A stretch of DNA of 64,000 nucleotides, taken from NCBI GenBank assembly GCA_030704615.1, contig CM060734.1:56992042-57056041 (forward strand), in the 5' to 3' direction. Source of the DNA: Takakia lepidozioides. Its lineage: Eukaryota > Streptophyta > Takakiopsida > Takakiales > Takakiaceae. The position numbers and the translations under genes are program-made. The notes beneath the pieces are model-generated. The model was not told where the DNA came from. It saw only the letters and a program-made list of their open reading frames with translations, and ran no database searches. Shown one piece after another: positions 23,430-34,734 of the stretch (its first letter is position 1; each line of letters opens with the position of its first letter).

Positions 23430-26100
23430 GGGTTAACTTAGTCATGATGGTGGTTGTTTTTTTTTTTTTTTTCGGGGCGACAAGTCCAATTGGAGGCTAC
23501 TTCTACATATACATACCTTATACTTGCAGCACTTACTACAGTTTGATACGTCACAGGAATCAAGCTTTTGACTGTTCCCTTTCCTTCCTTCCATATATCC
23601 TAGGCTAAGCTTACTAGACACACGCAAGCGCACTATGTACACAAGTCGACCTCGCTGGTTAAGCAGAATAGGTCGGTCAGCCTAAGACTCAACACAGAGT
23701 ATGTACTCGCTAGGTGGGTAGGTGTCCTAGACCGAGACCATGAAGGCTAGTAAGGGTAGCTGCAAGGTTCGAAGTACCGACCTGCAGGAGCCGTTGAGAG
23801 GAATGGAATGCTGTAAACCCATGTACGTATTGTTACAAACTTGCCAGGTACGACACATCCTCTAAAGGCACGCTTTCTGTACGCTCAGACAGTGTGTACT
23901 CCATGTTTTCTGCAATCTTGTCGTTGACTAGCGCCTGCCATTTTGAAGCTGCCTCCTCCCATCTTTCTTCACTCGTATTCTGTAGTGGGGGCCACGCTTG
24001 TGATACTGTATTATATTGCGCACAGGAGTCATCCAGCAAATCAGCTACTACCTGGATTACTTAATAAGGATGTTTGTTTGTACACTGTTCGAGACTCGAG
24101 TGATATGGAAAGCATCTTGCAAGTCTGACTAGTGATTAGCAGCATAATTAGCAGCTTGATTTGGAAAGAAGATGGAACGTACACGTACAAGTAGGAATAT
24201 TTGTATGAGGAGGTGCTGCCTGCCACCCACTGATCTCGGTGATGCCATATCCCCAAAAATTCCCACTGCCAATGGCACATTCTAACCTCGGCTATCCTTC
24301 AAGTTGCCTTTTATGAGCACACGATGATTGTAGGCTTGATGGGTACCATCATTATGAGCTTCCAGAAGACTCCAATTGATTGTGCCTGAGTAAAGCTTGA
24401 GGACAATCCTTCCAATGGGAGTGTGTTTTAGGGTCTTCACACATTTTTGAACTGGAAGACTTGCATGTGGTCAACAGATCGTACCAGTTTTTTAATTAGG
24501 TCTGTTGCAATTGTCGGTGTGGTGTTTGTCCCATTGTCTTAAGAGGTCAGTAAAATTATGGCATCCACACTTCGCTGGTTCACACTTCACACATCTCTGC
24601 CACGAGGTATCCAGCCTTGTTATAGGTACATGGTGACCCTCCTGCATCTGACTTTGAAATGCACACTGAAGCACATCGTCCTTGCGAAGGGACAACTTAT
24701 TGATCCATTGTCAGATTGGGGCATTGCATTTCAAGTCACTTTCACTCTCCCGCTCCTAATTCTAGTCTCACAAAGAAGTTTTTTTGGAGGAACGATAACT
24801 GGCAACATGTTTGAGAGGCACTCAATTTGATTGGAGAGACTCACTACATCAGGTCTTTTTCCTCGCCCAGTCCATATCCCTTGTGGTAGCCACCATTTGC
24901 TACACCATCGTGCTTCTTTTAGCTCCATATTTTCCTTCAAACAGAGAAAGCAATGAAGGCTGTTGCTCCAAGTAAATATGGTTTTCATATCTGGTTGTAA
25001 GACAATTCTTTCTCTGAGTTTCTGAGAGATGACAATCCATAAGAAATCACCTGAGAAGCCAAGTTACCTTTTAGCTGTAATATGGCTACAAGGTTAACAC
25101 CTTGCCAAATGGAAGAAAAAATAATAGCTGTCATAGATCCACGTTGGTATGCAACTCTCTCTGATTACCTGGACAATAGAGCTTTGGTCAAGAACACATA
25201 GGAGTAATGATTATGGGATGGCATACAAATCTGAACTGCATCCCTCAAAGCAACCACCTCACGAATGGTGCAAAGACTACAAATCAAAATCACTGAATTT
25301 TAAGCACTTAATAAATTTAGTTTTTAAGGGGGGCAATTTTTGGACTGGATTCCTGCAGTATGGGTATTTACTAAAAACTTTCTACAATCACACATTGCAG
25401 GAAGACTTCTAGGAGTTATATCCAGTGATGTCAGCATGGAACATGAAGGGCGAAAGAGAGGAGCCCAACTCAGCAGGGGCACTAAGGCTTTCCACTACCC
25501 GATTCTCCAACATTCACGACTCCTGCATCAAACCACAAATGCTTGTAACGCATACATGGGGGTGCATGGATCTCCTAGTTATGATTAGCTGTGATGTACT
25601 CTTCAAATTTATTTCCAATCCAAGCACGTCAATTGATGTACAGGAAGTAGTACAATTATGCACAGATTGTAGCTCTATGGCTAGCGAAGGTGAGATACAT
25701 TTTGCACGTGGGAATGAAAGTGCAAAACTCGAGTGCTATCAATAAAGAACGAGACTGATAGCAAGTGGATAGACAGACAGTCAAATTAACAAACTGAGCA
25801 AGAGAGGGCAGCATTAACCAAGACTGGGGAACAATCAAATCTAGAATTGCAAGAACTCGCAAGTGAATGTGGACAAGAAATAGCTTGCTGGAGGAAATTG
25901 AAAACTCAAGGCAGGCAGAGGAGTACAAGCCCTAGGCCAGAGTAGTTGGTTGCTCAGAGAGCTAATACATCCACACATACTAACCAGCAATAGACAAGCC
26001 CACAAGGTGTTGGTGTCATGTGTTGTTCAGGGCTCACACAAAGAGGAAATTGTTTAATCCAATACCCTGCAGGTTGGACATCACCACAAACCCACAAAAT
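23430..26100. other. Non-genic or very decayed stretch
   Basis: A T-tract follows the piggyBac end (about 23457-23472). Minus-strand frames at 23833-24039 and 24492-24695 look somewhat protein-like; the latter is cysteine/histidine-rich with CVKCEPAKCGCH. They match nothing I can name. They may be exons of one decayed minus-strand gene together with pieces at 26.2-27.4 kb. Confidence 0.3.
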
Positions 26101-26269
26101 ACAGTCACTGCAGATACTTCCTCTAGTGAAAGGTTCAAGCGAAGCACTCTGAAAAACAATTACTTCCCTTCTATGGATATGCATCTGTTCCATGAGCACT
26201 TGACCATGTTGCAACCAGCCCACAGTACTCTTTAAAGCACTCCCTTTTCGTAGGCAAGTGCTTGGTCAG

Positions 26270-26400
26270 GATGGATGCAAATTTCCATAGATACACAAGC
26301 AGGGCGGGTCTGTCGACAGTATATCTGAATAAATGTGGAGACACAGAGGACAATATTCTTTGTTGCCCTGGCCAAGACAAAAAGTAGTCCACATGGGTTA
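26270..26400 (-). pseudogene. Possible PHD-finger fragment
   Basis: A minus-strand frame reads NKEYCPLCLHIYSD and then DPPCLC before a stop. Its start resembles the first CxxC of PHD fingers in plant chromatin proteins. Only the first metal-binding knuckle is convincing; the His/Cys pairs that should follow are out of frame or absent. Splicing cannot be judged. Low confidence. Confidence 0.3.
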
Positions 26401-27127
26401 CTAGTGGGTGCTAGGGTAGTGCAAACATGACTGGCATGCCAGTCCAAGATATCTATTCCAGTCTCAGAGGGAGAACAACTGGAGGTACTTATTTATGCTT
26501 CAAATCAATTTTTCTTTCCTGGGTATTTGTCACATTAGACTTTCTATTGGACTTGACTATGAAAAGGATGTTTGCTGTACATGCATGGTTTGGAAATGTG
26601 GAGCAGGTTTGAAAAACAAACCTTCCTGCCCTGGCATCCTCCATGCGGAGGTGCTCATTAAGTCTGTCCTTTAAATTCAAAGGTGATTTCTTCTCTTCTG
26701 CAGTCATTGTCTAGAACCTCTTGCGCCAGTTCCATTTTCCCAAGTCGCAGGATCCTCAACTCATTTCCTCTGCCCAGTGGACGTGAGCAGTTCTACTTGA
26801 GTAAGCTGTAGGTGGTTCTGAGGTGAGAGCTCACGTCCTAATGACAGGAGCTCGAGCTGCCCACAAGCTTGAAGAGTAGCAAATGCAATGTGTAAAAGAC
26901 TGGAATCACCCGGTTCAGCTCTTCAGATGTTTCTGCTGAAGCAATATCCAAGTAGAGTTATTCCCCTTGGTACTATAGCATCATAAGTGACAATAAGAGT
27001 CACAACCAGGGTTGGAGTCAGCAGTTCAGACCTGCTAAATCCCAAAACTCCATATCAAATTTCTACCTAGTGTCAAACTCAGAAGAAGACTGTAAAAATT
27101 CGTGGTGCAAGAAACATAGCTAGCTCA

Positions 27128-27420
27128 TTATGGTAGGGCACAGCCAGCCACATCCTTTTCACAAATATGAGCCCAGGTCTTGGTGTCACTTGAGATGTCA
27201 AGTCTTTCTATCAAATATTTCCTCCCACTCAGCTCAGGTAACCCAATACCAAGTTGAAAGACTTTGCTAACTGGATATGGAGGTGCAACATGGAAGCCCA
27301 CACTACTCCCACAAGATGGGGCCATCTGAGAAACCATTCTACCATGGCACACTTTGCAAAAGAAAATCCGCAATGTAGCTATAAAATGACCACAATCACA
27401 CTTCCAGATGACTAAATGAA
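27128..27420 (-). other. Possible exon with zinc-ribbon-like cysteines
   Basis: A minus-strand frame contains CDCGH followed 12 residues later by CKVCHG, then about 60 residues of plausible globular sequence ending at a stop at 27128. The CxC...CxxC spacing suggests a zinc-binding site. I do not recognise the family. A second short minus-strand piece at about 26625-26707 (MTAEEKKSPLNLKDRLNEHL) ends at an AG-GT donor-like junction and could be a neighbouring exon. Confidence 0.3.
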
Positions 27421-28330
27421 CAATTTGAACAGAGCCCCTATATAAAACCGCTGAGGGACGTGCATGAGGGAACCCTAAATCAAACCTAACCGTAAACTTA
27501 AGACCAACATAGCCTGCTACACTGAGTTCTCGATGTCTTATTCAACCTCGAACATCATGTCGTACATGTAGTCTCATCAGCTCAGAAAAGGGAGAAAAAA
27601 TGCCCATATCGTACTCAACATGTGGATCTTGCAACCGTTCGGAAAAGAGCATTGGAGTAACAGAGGAAACTCACTTAAAGCATGGCGAGTGGCAGCAATC
27701 GCACTGGAAGGAGACAAGCCTGCTCATCTTTCTCCGCTGCATCTGGTTGTGCTGCTCTTCGGAACTCTTGCACGCGGGCAGCAATCCTGCTGCCCCTCTT
27801 CCCATTCTCGGCCCACTTCAACCGCCACCAAGTAAGATATGAAGAAACTACGAAATCAGGCCAAATTCACGGGAGATATGGCAATAAGTTCACAACCGTA
27901 CTAAGCAAGCAGAAATCTTTCCAACTTGTTCCACATTTCAGGTAAGCTCCCTGGTCCCTGAGGTCACCGTTGAAGGAAATTACGTGAGATAGGCGGGTGG
28001 GGGAACAGCATGATGCATCAGATGCCAGAACCGTCCCCGACCTCCTCCGAATCCTTGCCCGAACGGAGAATAACAGAGCGAGGTCGCCAATCCAAGGGGT
28101 GGCAGATCAGATTCGAGAATCGAACGCATGAATGCGGGCACGACAGGCTATCGATAATCGGATTGGGCCTTCCGTGCACACGGCCCGAGTGCAAGCGAGG
28201 CTCCCGTGGCTTCCATTCTCTGACCGCGCGGGTCACCCGGTACGGTACCCCTATCGTCATGTGAGTCGTATGCATGTACGTACCCCATGGATCATGGTAC
28301 CATCATGTATGGCATCCGCATGTGTCATGT
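27421..28330. other. Unassigned stretch
   Basis: Plus-strand ORFs at 27600-27945 start with a Ser/Arg/Ala-rich, organelle-targeting-like composition (MASGSNRTGRRQACSSFSAA) and meet a possible splice donor at 27831. No domain follows. GC content rises at 28010-28260. No gene can be named. Confidence 0.25.
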
Positions 28331-28336
28331 GGCAAG

Positions 28337-28410
28337 TTTTTTTTTTTTTTGTTTTTTTGAGAAAGGGGAGGCAGCCCTTGAGAACTTTATTAAAAATTAT
28401 TAATGGCTCC
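28337..28410 (-). mobile_element. Retroposon 3' tail
   Basis: On the minus strand an AATAAAG polyadenylation-like signal (about 28388) is followed by CTCAAGGGCTGCCTCCCC and then an A-rich tail (28337-28358). This is the signature of a retrotransposed 3' end (LINE or SINE). The body of the element is not identified. Confidence 0.5.
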
Positions 28411-28454
28411 ATTTTTTTCCCTCTTTTTTCTTGGTTTTCAAAAGTAACCAACAG

Positions 28455-28530
28455 TCAGTAGCTCAGTTGAAAGTGCACTGAGTGCCATCCGGATGACCCT
28501 GGGGTCAAATCCTGCTACTTGACGGGTGTG
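28455..28530 (+). mobile_element. tRNA-related SINE head
   Basis: An A box-like TAGCTCAGTTGA at 28459-28470 and a B box-like GGTCAAATCC at about 28503-28512 have the spacing of a tRNA internal promoter. The intervening sequence does not fold into a proper anticodon arm with matching acceptor stem, so it is a tRNA-derived SINE rather than a tRNA gene. Confidence 0.5.
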
Positions 28531-29047
28531 GTACGCTCTTCTCCCCCTTGCAATATTGACAAAATAATCCAAGGTGACCTAGCTACATAACACAACTTTG
28601 TGAGCTCCAAAAACTAAGATCTGTATAGACGACAGGGGCGGAGCACAAGCTACTTTGGAACAGCCCAAGGAGGAGATGATTTGGAAGTGCCACAAGAGAG
28701 GGGGTTGGCCAAGCTTGGATAGGCTCTTTGCAAGGGTAGGTGCAGAAGAGTGGGTTACCAAGTAAGGTGGTTGAGTGGATTACGTTAGGAGGGTTGGAGC
28801 AAGGCTTGGGATCTTGTACAATGGGCACGTACAACCTCACCAATTGGTGTCACTAAGGAGTCCACCTTCCTTGTCAGGATCGCGTTCAATAGAAACCACA
28901 ATTTGTGCTTCATTTGGGAGGCGTCGGACTCTACTTTAAGGTAAGCATTTTTCTCTCTGTTTATGGACACATTGTACTAGAAGCCTCTATATACCATGCT
29001 CGCACAAAGAGGCCCGTATGCTTGATTTGCTTTAGATGAGACAACCA

Positions 29048-29125
29048 AGTTGTAGCCCAGTGGTAATGGACACATACCACCTTGGAAGTGGTTGTGGGTT
29101 CAATCCACCCATTGGTGTTACAAAG
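29048..29125 (+). mobile_element. tRNA-related SINE head, second copy type
   Basis: TAGCCCAGTGGT (A box) lies at 29053-29064 and GGTTCAATCC (B box) at 29097-29106, again with tRNA-like spacing but no complete cloverleaf. It differs from the 28459 copy in sequence, so it may belong to a different SINE family. Confidence 0.5.
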
Positions 29126-31130
29126 GTGTCGAGATTGGGTAGCACGTGAACATGCTCATGTGAGCACAAGGGCATCACTTCCGCAAAATTTTCAGTAAAA
29201 TTTCCACAGCGAAATAAAATTGGCGAAACTAAAACATAAAGAACAAGTAGCCCCTATACCTGATGAACATGTTACTCCACGTGTCGTTTGTACAAACAAA
29301 ACCTATATTTAAATTTCCTTCACCATGAAAATTTATTATTATTCTCTTTTAATGAAAAAGGATAAAAGAAAAAATGACCTTGCAAATCCATAAAATGTAC
29401 ATCAAAATGTATCTTTTTAGGATGGAAATGAGATTGTCTGCTCAAGACATTCCGACTCACAAATTTGATTGGAACAACTCCTTGCCTTCCTGTTGGCAGC
29501 TCCCACAGTGCTAGATGCTCTCCAATAGAAAGAGAAGAATCTGAAGTTAATTGGAGGCATTGTAGAAGTTTTAGAAAGGGCAAATCAAAAGCCCAACTCT
29601 CTTTTGAGCCTTACAAGCGAAAGTTTCTAGTTTCTGAGATCTGCTGTTCTGTTTATGACTTTGGCTATGTGTCCCCCTGTTCAGCCTGCATGGCCTTCTT
29701 GGCAAGGTTATTTTCCTTGCAGACTCTTAATACATAATGTGGGCTTCATTCCCCACTTCTCTTTTTTTTTTAAAAAGAAAAAAAAAGACCATCAATAATG
29801 TGTATAATAGAATCAAAGTTTTAGAGAAAAGCTTACAAGACCAATTTTAATATTGAGATTATTTGTAAAGTTATCTATGTTTGTGTACTATCCACGTCAC
29901 CTTCTGCGTTTTTTGTTTTGTTTTGTTTTTTGGATTTGAACAGGGGCCTCTGCGTATTTCATCTTTAATATGTTTAAGAAAAACCTCGGTGCTTAATTGT
30001 GATTTTAAACATTTGTATTTTTAGTTGAAGTAATCTCAAAACAATTTTGATGTTTTCATTTTGATGACTTGATGTTCTTAGATTTTCATGGATAAGGTGT
30101 TGATGGATGAGATGTCCTACCCAAGATGTTTTCATTCAACCACAAGAGGGGCCAACCCAGCCTTTACAAAATAGAAAATTATTAGTAAATTTGTTGGAAA
30201 TTTCATTTGTATAATTCTGGTATGGGTGGGTAGAAGTTAACCACCGACCATAATCTAATCTGGTCGGTTTGGAGTTGGGGTATATGGGACAGTAAAGGGT
30301 TAACCAGCCCTAATATCTTTATCATCGTCTTTTCACATTTTACTTTCATCCAACATTTTTCACACGACACGTGTGAATCTGAGCACGTAAATCGGCATTA
30401 ACTCCCCGGGCGAGAGTTGATATTCTGCGCAACGTAGAATCGTGGAATCAAATGACGCCTGCGGATAAGATGCCGGGACTCTACGGCCTTTGTCCTGGCA
30501 CGTGTTGAATATTCTGGATACGACGCGATGATCCCCATTGGGCCGCGTGTACCCCCCGCATCTCGCCAGCCAGCGAATCACAGTCAATGAATGACACTTA
30601 TTGCGCGTCATAGTGAGGATTCTACATCGATGCTGCCTTCTTCATTCATCCAACGCAGATCGGTGCGAACGATATGGGATAAATGATTGGGTACGTGCCA
30701 CTTTAGGCAGGCCAAGGAGGGTGGGGGGCCAATGATGAGCAACCCTAAGTTAATGAGGCACTAATGGCGAGCGTGCGACGGGATGTTATTCATTATCGCG
30801 GGACCAAGACCTGATCCTAGTCAGCAACCTAGCCATCAATTCTGGTGTGCTGGAGGGTTGGTACTGGTGCAGACGGAAAGTAACAGAACAAATCCGGATA
30901 CCTGACGTAACGCCACGAGTGTTGACACGGGTCATGCCCTGACGGCCGATGCGTAGGCTTTGATAATGACAGAGCTGCTCTTTTTGCCCCCCCTGACACT
31001 CTGGCGGCCGCCGGCTGCCAGCCCGCCTCATGTCATCCCTAGGCTTGTATCTGCTATGGGTCATGGCCAGTACCACATGTATGGCCATGGTCCATTTCTG
31101 CATCAGTCCATCCCACTCCTTCAGTTTCTT
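29126..31130. other. Non-genic stretch
   Basis: AT-rich to 30350, then a GC-richer patch to 31130. Only short, overlapping, unrecognised frames are present. A T/A-rich inverted patch (CTTTTTTTTTTAAAAAG) sits at about 29761-29790. Confidence 0.35.
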
Positions 31131-31132
31131 CA

Positions 31133-33330
31133 TTGGCATCAACTTATGTACCTGCAAGGGGAAGTGGCTCTTATCTCGCTAACACCGGTTGGTGTCAAAT
31201 GTACATATATCTTCCCATTTAGGATTTCAATCTTTGTCCAAAAATATTTGCATCAACGGAATGAACCCTACCAAGCAACCCAGGCCGCCCGTACCCGCAA
31301 CATTTTACCGGTCAAATAAGACATTCGTGTGATGGAAGAAAGAATATAGGGCTACAAACGGACCCTAAGCAGTGGTTGTGAGGACTTGCAAGGGGAAAAG
31401 GCCCACCCCCCAAAGGGAGCAGTACCCGCAAGGTGAAGTGGCTCTTAGTTAGGCCGGCATCGGCGGGAGTCCTCTCTCCCTCCTTCAACATGTGCCTTCA
31501 GACCCCTTCAGACTGTCCATTGGGCCCTCAATGGCCCCTGTTTTGAGCAGTAGGCTCTGTAAATTCACTGGACGTTAAAAAAAACTGTATCTTTATCTTT
31601 ATCTCTCTCTCTCAAGGGGAAAAGGCTTTTATTTATGCTAGCTCTCTGGTTGGCATAATATACAGATACAGATACATATATATATATATATCCAGGTTTA
31701 AGTTTCCCCCAAGGATTAAAAAGAAATTAAAAGAAAGGGGACAGAGGCCCTGTTACTTGGGAGGATTGCATTCTCGTTGGAATGTATTTGCATCAAAGAA
31801 ATGAACCCTACATAGCATCCCGTGCCCTTGCACCGGCAACATTAAGTTACTTGTCAAATAAAGCATTTCGTATGGATATAAGAAAGAATGATGCCCATAG
31901 GGCTACACACATACCCTAAATCCACTATAGGTACATTGATTCATTCTTCCAGTTTTGGGTCAAGGAAGCTAATTACAAAACCATTTGAGGTCCTCAGCCC
32001 CTTCTCGATTGATTGAGTGGCATCCATCTGTGATGTAAAATCTATTATTTGAGTAATGTCGACTATGTGGGGTTCATCGATTCGAAAAGGTCCATAATTT
32101 GTCGGTACAAGTATATTATTTTAGAGTTGCCATCAAAAGAGAGGATAATAGGAATAACATAGGGCCCACCCTTGAAAGGGAGTAGCCGTAAGGCAAAGTA
32201 GCTCTTGGTTAGGTCGGTCCACTGACCGAAGTCTTCTCTCTAGGAATAACATAAGAATTCAATGCACATTGAGAGCACACTACGACAGTTTTTGGCGTGT
32301 CAAATCTTTCCTACCCCCTCTTGAGAATGAGATGAGACACAATGGGGTGATACTAGACACAAGGAAGGAAGCGCTCTAATCGGTATAACTCCCACTTTGT
32401 GTCATAAAATTGAAGTAAGTCCAAACTCAGTCCAAATATAATACATTCTAAGAGGAAGTTACACCAAACAAGGGGTGACACCATTGTGCATGTGCCACAG
32501 AAAGAGAGTGAGCAAACTCCCAAAATGAACAGTAGAGAGGGCAAATAAACAATAGAGCTAGAAGAGAACCGAACACATCCGCAAGAAACCAAAGGATTGC
32601 AGGGCAGCCTAAACTAACGCTTGCTATGGAGCTTCCCAAATTGGGGTTTGATATCCTTTCGATGTCTACGGTTAATGCGTCCACATCCAAATTGGAGAGA
32701 CAAAAGCTAGGAGAACCTCCTTCCAATGGGTGGCTTAAATTTCCATGTCAGTCCTTTCTTACAACATCCACAACTAAGGATCCTTAGCGAGTCCCATGTG
32801 GAGTCGAACAATGCAACGAGACTAGCTCATTCGTCTTCAACACATCTCCATAGAGCTATCCCACACCTCCATTATTAAATCAGAGTAGATTCCTAGTACC
32901 TTTTGATGGAAAAACAATATGAATATTGTAAGAACTTAAGATCTGACTGTACTTTTGCATGATTCAGACATGATCGACTCTAATGTTGTTTTGGAATAAT
33001 GTTTAGGACATACCAGACTAGTTCTGGTAGTCCTGGTACTAGACGTATCACAAATTTACTTTCATACCAGTCCCGTCTATATAATGGTGGATGGGGCGCA
33101 CATAGCCATAATGTCCACATCCTAAAAGAAAACCTCAAACTACCTTTTAAACACACCACCTCCTTTAATCTAGGCACCATACATTTTACAGCTATAACAT
33201 TGCTCACTGCTCTAATCCTCAATATTGAAAGTGGCCAGCTAACCACTGTATGACTCGTTTCGGTGCTCATAGAGCCCAACCCTGAAATGGGACAGTACCC
33301 GCAAGGGAAAGAGGCTCTTATTTAATTTTT
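31133..33330. repeat. Dispersed short repeat family, several local copies
   Basis: A phrase of the type GGGAGYAGTACCCGCAAGG.GAAGTGGCTCTTA.TTAGG recurs at about 31150-31175 (partial), 31412-31475, 31611-31640 (partial), 32165-32245 and 33268-33320. The longest copy continues through GGAGTCCTCTCTCC to a tail of TATCTTTATC and CT repeats at 31585-31615. Copies differ, so they are old. Separately, a 140-base direct repeat (ATATTTGCATCAACGGAATG and CAAATAA..CATT) is found at about 31241-31375 and 31785-31920. Confidence 0.7.
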
Positions 33331-34440
33331 TCTAGATATTGGTATGAGTATGAGTATCATGACCACAATACCAACTGGTATGAAATATCAATTTTGGTGT
33401 CATTCCAAAGCCATCTTGATTTACAAGTTGATCGGTCACGAGGTAGTTTCCCACCGTAGGCCTCCACGGCCTGATCGGTGGTTATTTTTCCACTTGGACT
33501 ACTTGTTTTTGTATTTCTGGGACCTTTTATGTCCATTTGCTATAAAGTGTTTTGAGGCCACCTTCCCTCTTTCTTAGAAAAAAAGGAAAAAGTGCTCCGA
33601 CATTCCAAGGTTGATCTACAGAATATAAAACATATGAAGCAAGGTAGTTAGTTAGTTTAGTTTAGTTTAGTCTTGTAGCGTTTAGATCTCCCAAACCACA
33701 TTCCCGGTGCACCAAGCACTGACGTAGTTTCACAATTTTTGGACTTGGGAGATATGGAATTTAGCAAAGTGGGCTTTCCTAGAACAATGATTGGACATGT
33801 TACTACTCAATAAATTCATGGAAAAAATAAATTGGTTTTTTTCAATATATGATTTCCTTAACATAAGTTAGTTCATTCATATACCACACCTTCTTTGTAA
33901 CTAAACAAGCATCCAACTCCAATTCTTCACCCATGGGCCTCGACATAGGAGACACACTCCGATAGATAGATAGGGGATTGCACTTGACTTATATGACACT
34001 GGACACTTGGGCCGACGACACATGTGATCTTATGACCCACTGGTAGAGATATCCAATTTTGGGTTTAAAGCCTTGAAGTACCCAATTAGAAAACCAAAAT
34101 TATAATAAAGGGGAAGATGGACTTAGATAAGATTATGTGAAAGGTACCCACTTTTGTTGTCAATACTAAAAGGAAAGGGGGTAACAAAAGAGAATCCAAT
34201 TGAAACCTTTTTTCATTGGAATTTTGGTATGGACGTATGGACTGTAATGAGCTTCTCATTTTAGAATAATAAGGTCTTGAATGAAACATTAACTTTTATC
34301 CATTTAAAATTACTTTAAATTGAAATGAATTCAATGAGAACCAAAGATCTCTAACTCAGGTCATCTCCGCAACGTTTGAGCTTTCCTATTGAAGGTATGG
34401 GGCGGAGTCCGCTAAGTTGTAAGCTTAGTCCATGGTTCCC
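33331..34440. other. Non-genic stretch
   Basis: An AGTTT-type microsatellite occurs at about 33648-33672. No recognisable coding sequence. A possible retroposon tail (TATAAAGTG..CCTTCCCTCTTTCTTAGAAAAAAAGG) ends at about 33590. Confidence 0.35.
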
Positions 34441-34530
34441 AGCAAGCTTTTCTTTCCTTGCGCTCCCTTCTTAATACAATTTAAGAGCCTCTATCCCCTT
34501 TCCAAAAAAAAGTAGAAAAAAAGAAAAAAC
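34441..34530 (+). mobile_element. Possible retroposon 3' end
   Basis: CCTTGCGCTCCCTTCTTAATACAATTTAAGAGCCTCTATCCCCTTTCC followed by A-rich sequence (34505-34530) has the look of a LINE-type 3' end with an A tail. No coding part is attached. Confidence 0.35.
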
Positions 34531-34553
34531 TTCCACCCGGCGGTAACAAAATT

Positions 34554-34731
34554 ACTATATAAAGTTACAGGCACTGCTGTGAGGTAAATTTAAAAGGTAA
34601 GTGTGTAGCAGCTAGGCAGGATGACCGACCCAAAAACAAATCTTACTATATAAAGTTACAGACAGTGCTGTGAGGTGAAGGTAAGAAGTAAAACAAAAAA
34701 GTGTGTAGCAGCTAGGCAGTATGACCGACTC
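34554..34731 (+). repeat. Tandem duplication of about 91 bp
   Basis: Copies start at 34554 and 34645 with ACTATATAAAGTTACAG. Both contain CACTGCTGTGAGGT or CAGTGCTGTGAGGT, and both end GTGTGTAGCAGCTAGGCAG.ATGACCGA. A few small indels separate them. Confidence 0.9.
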
Positions 34732-34734
34732 CGG

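Noticed and set aside
28459-28530. Functional tRNA gene
   Set aside because: A and B boxes are present, but acceptor and anticodon stems do not pair.
29053-29110. Functional tRNA gene
   Set aside because: Only the internal promoter boxes are tRNA-like; no full cloverleaf.
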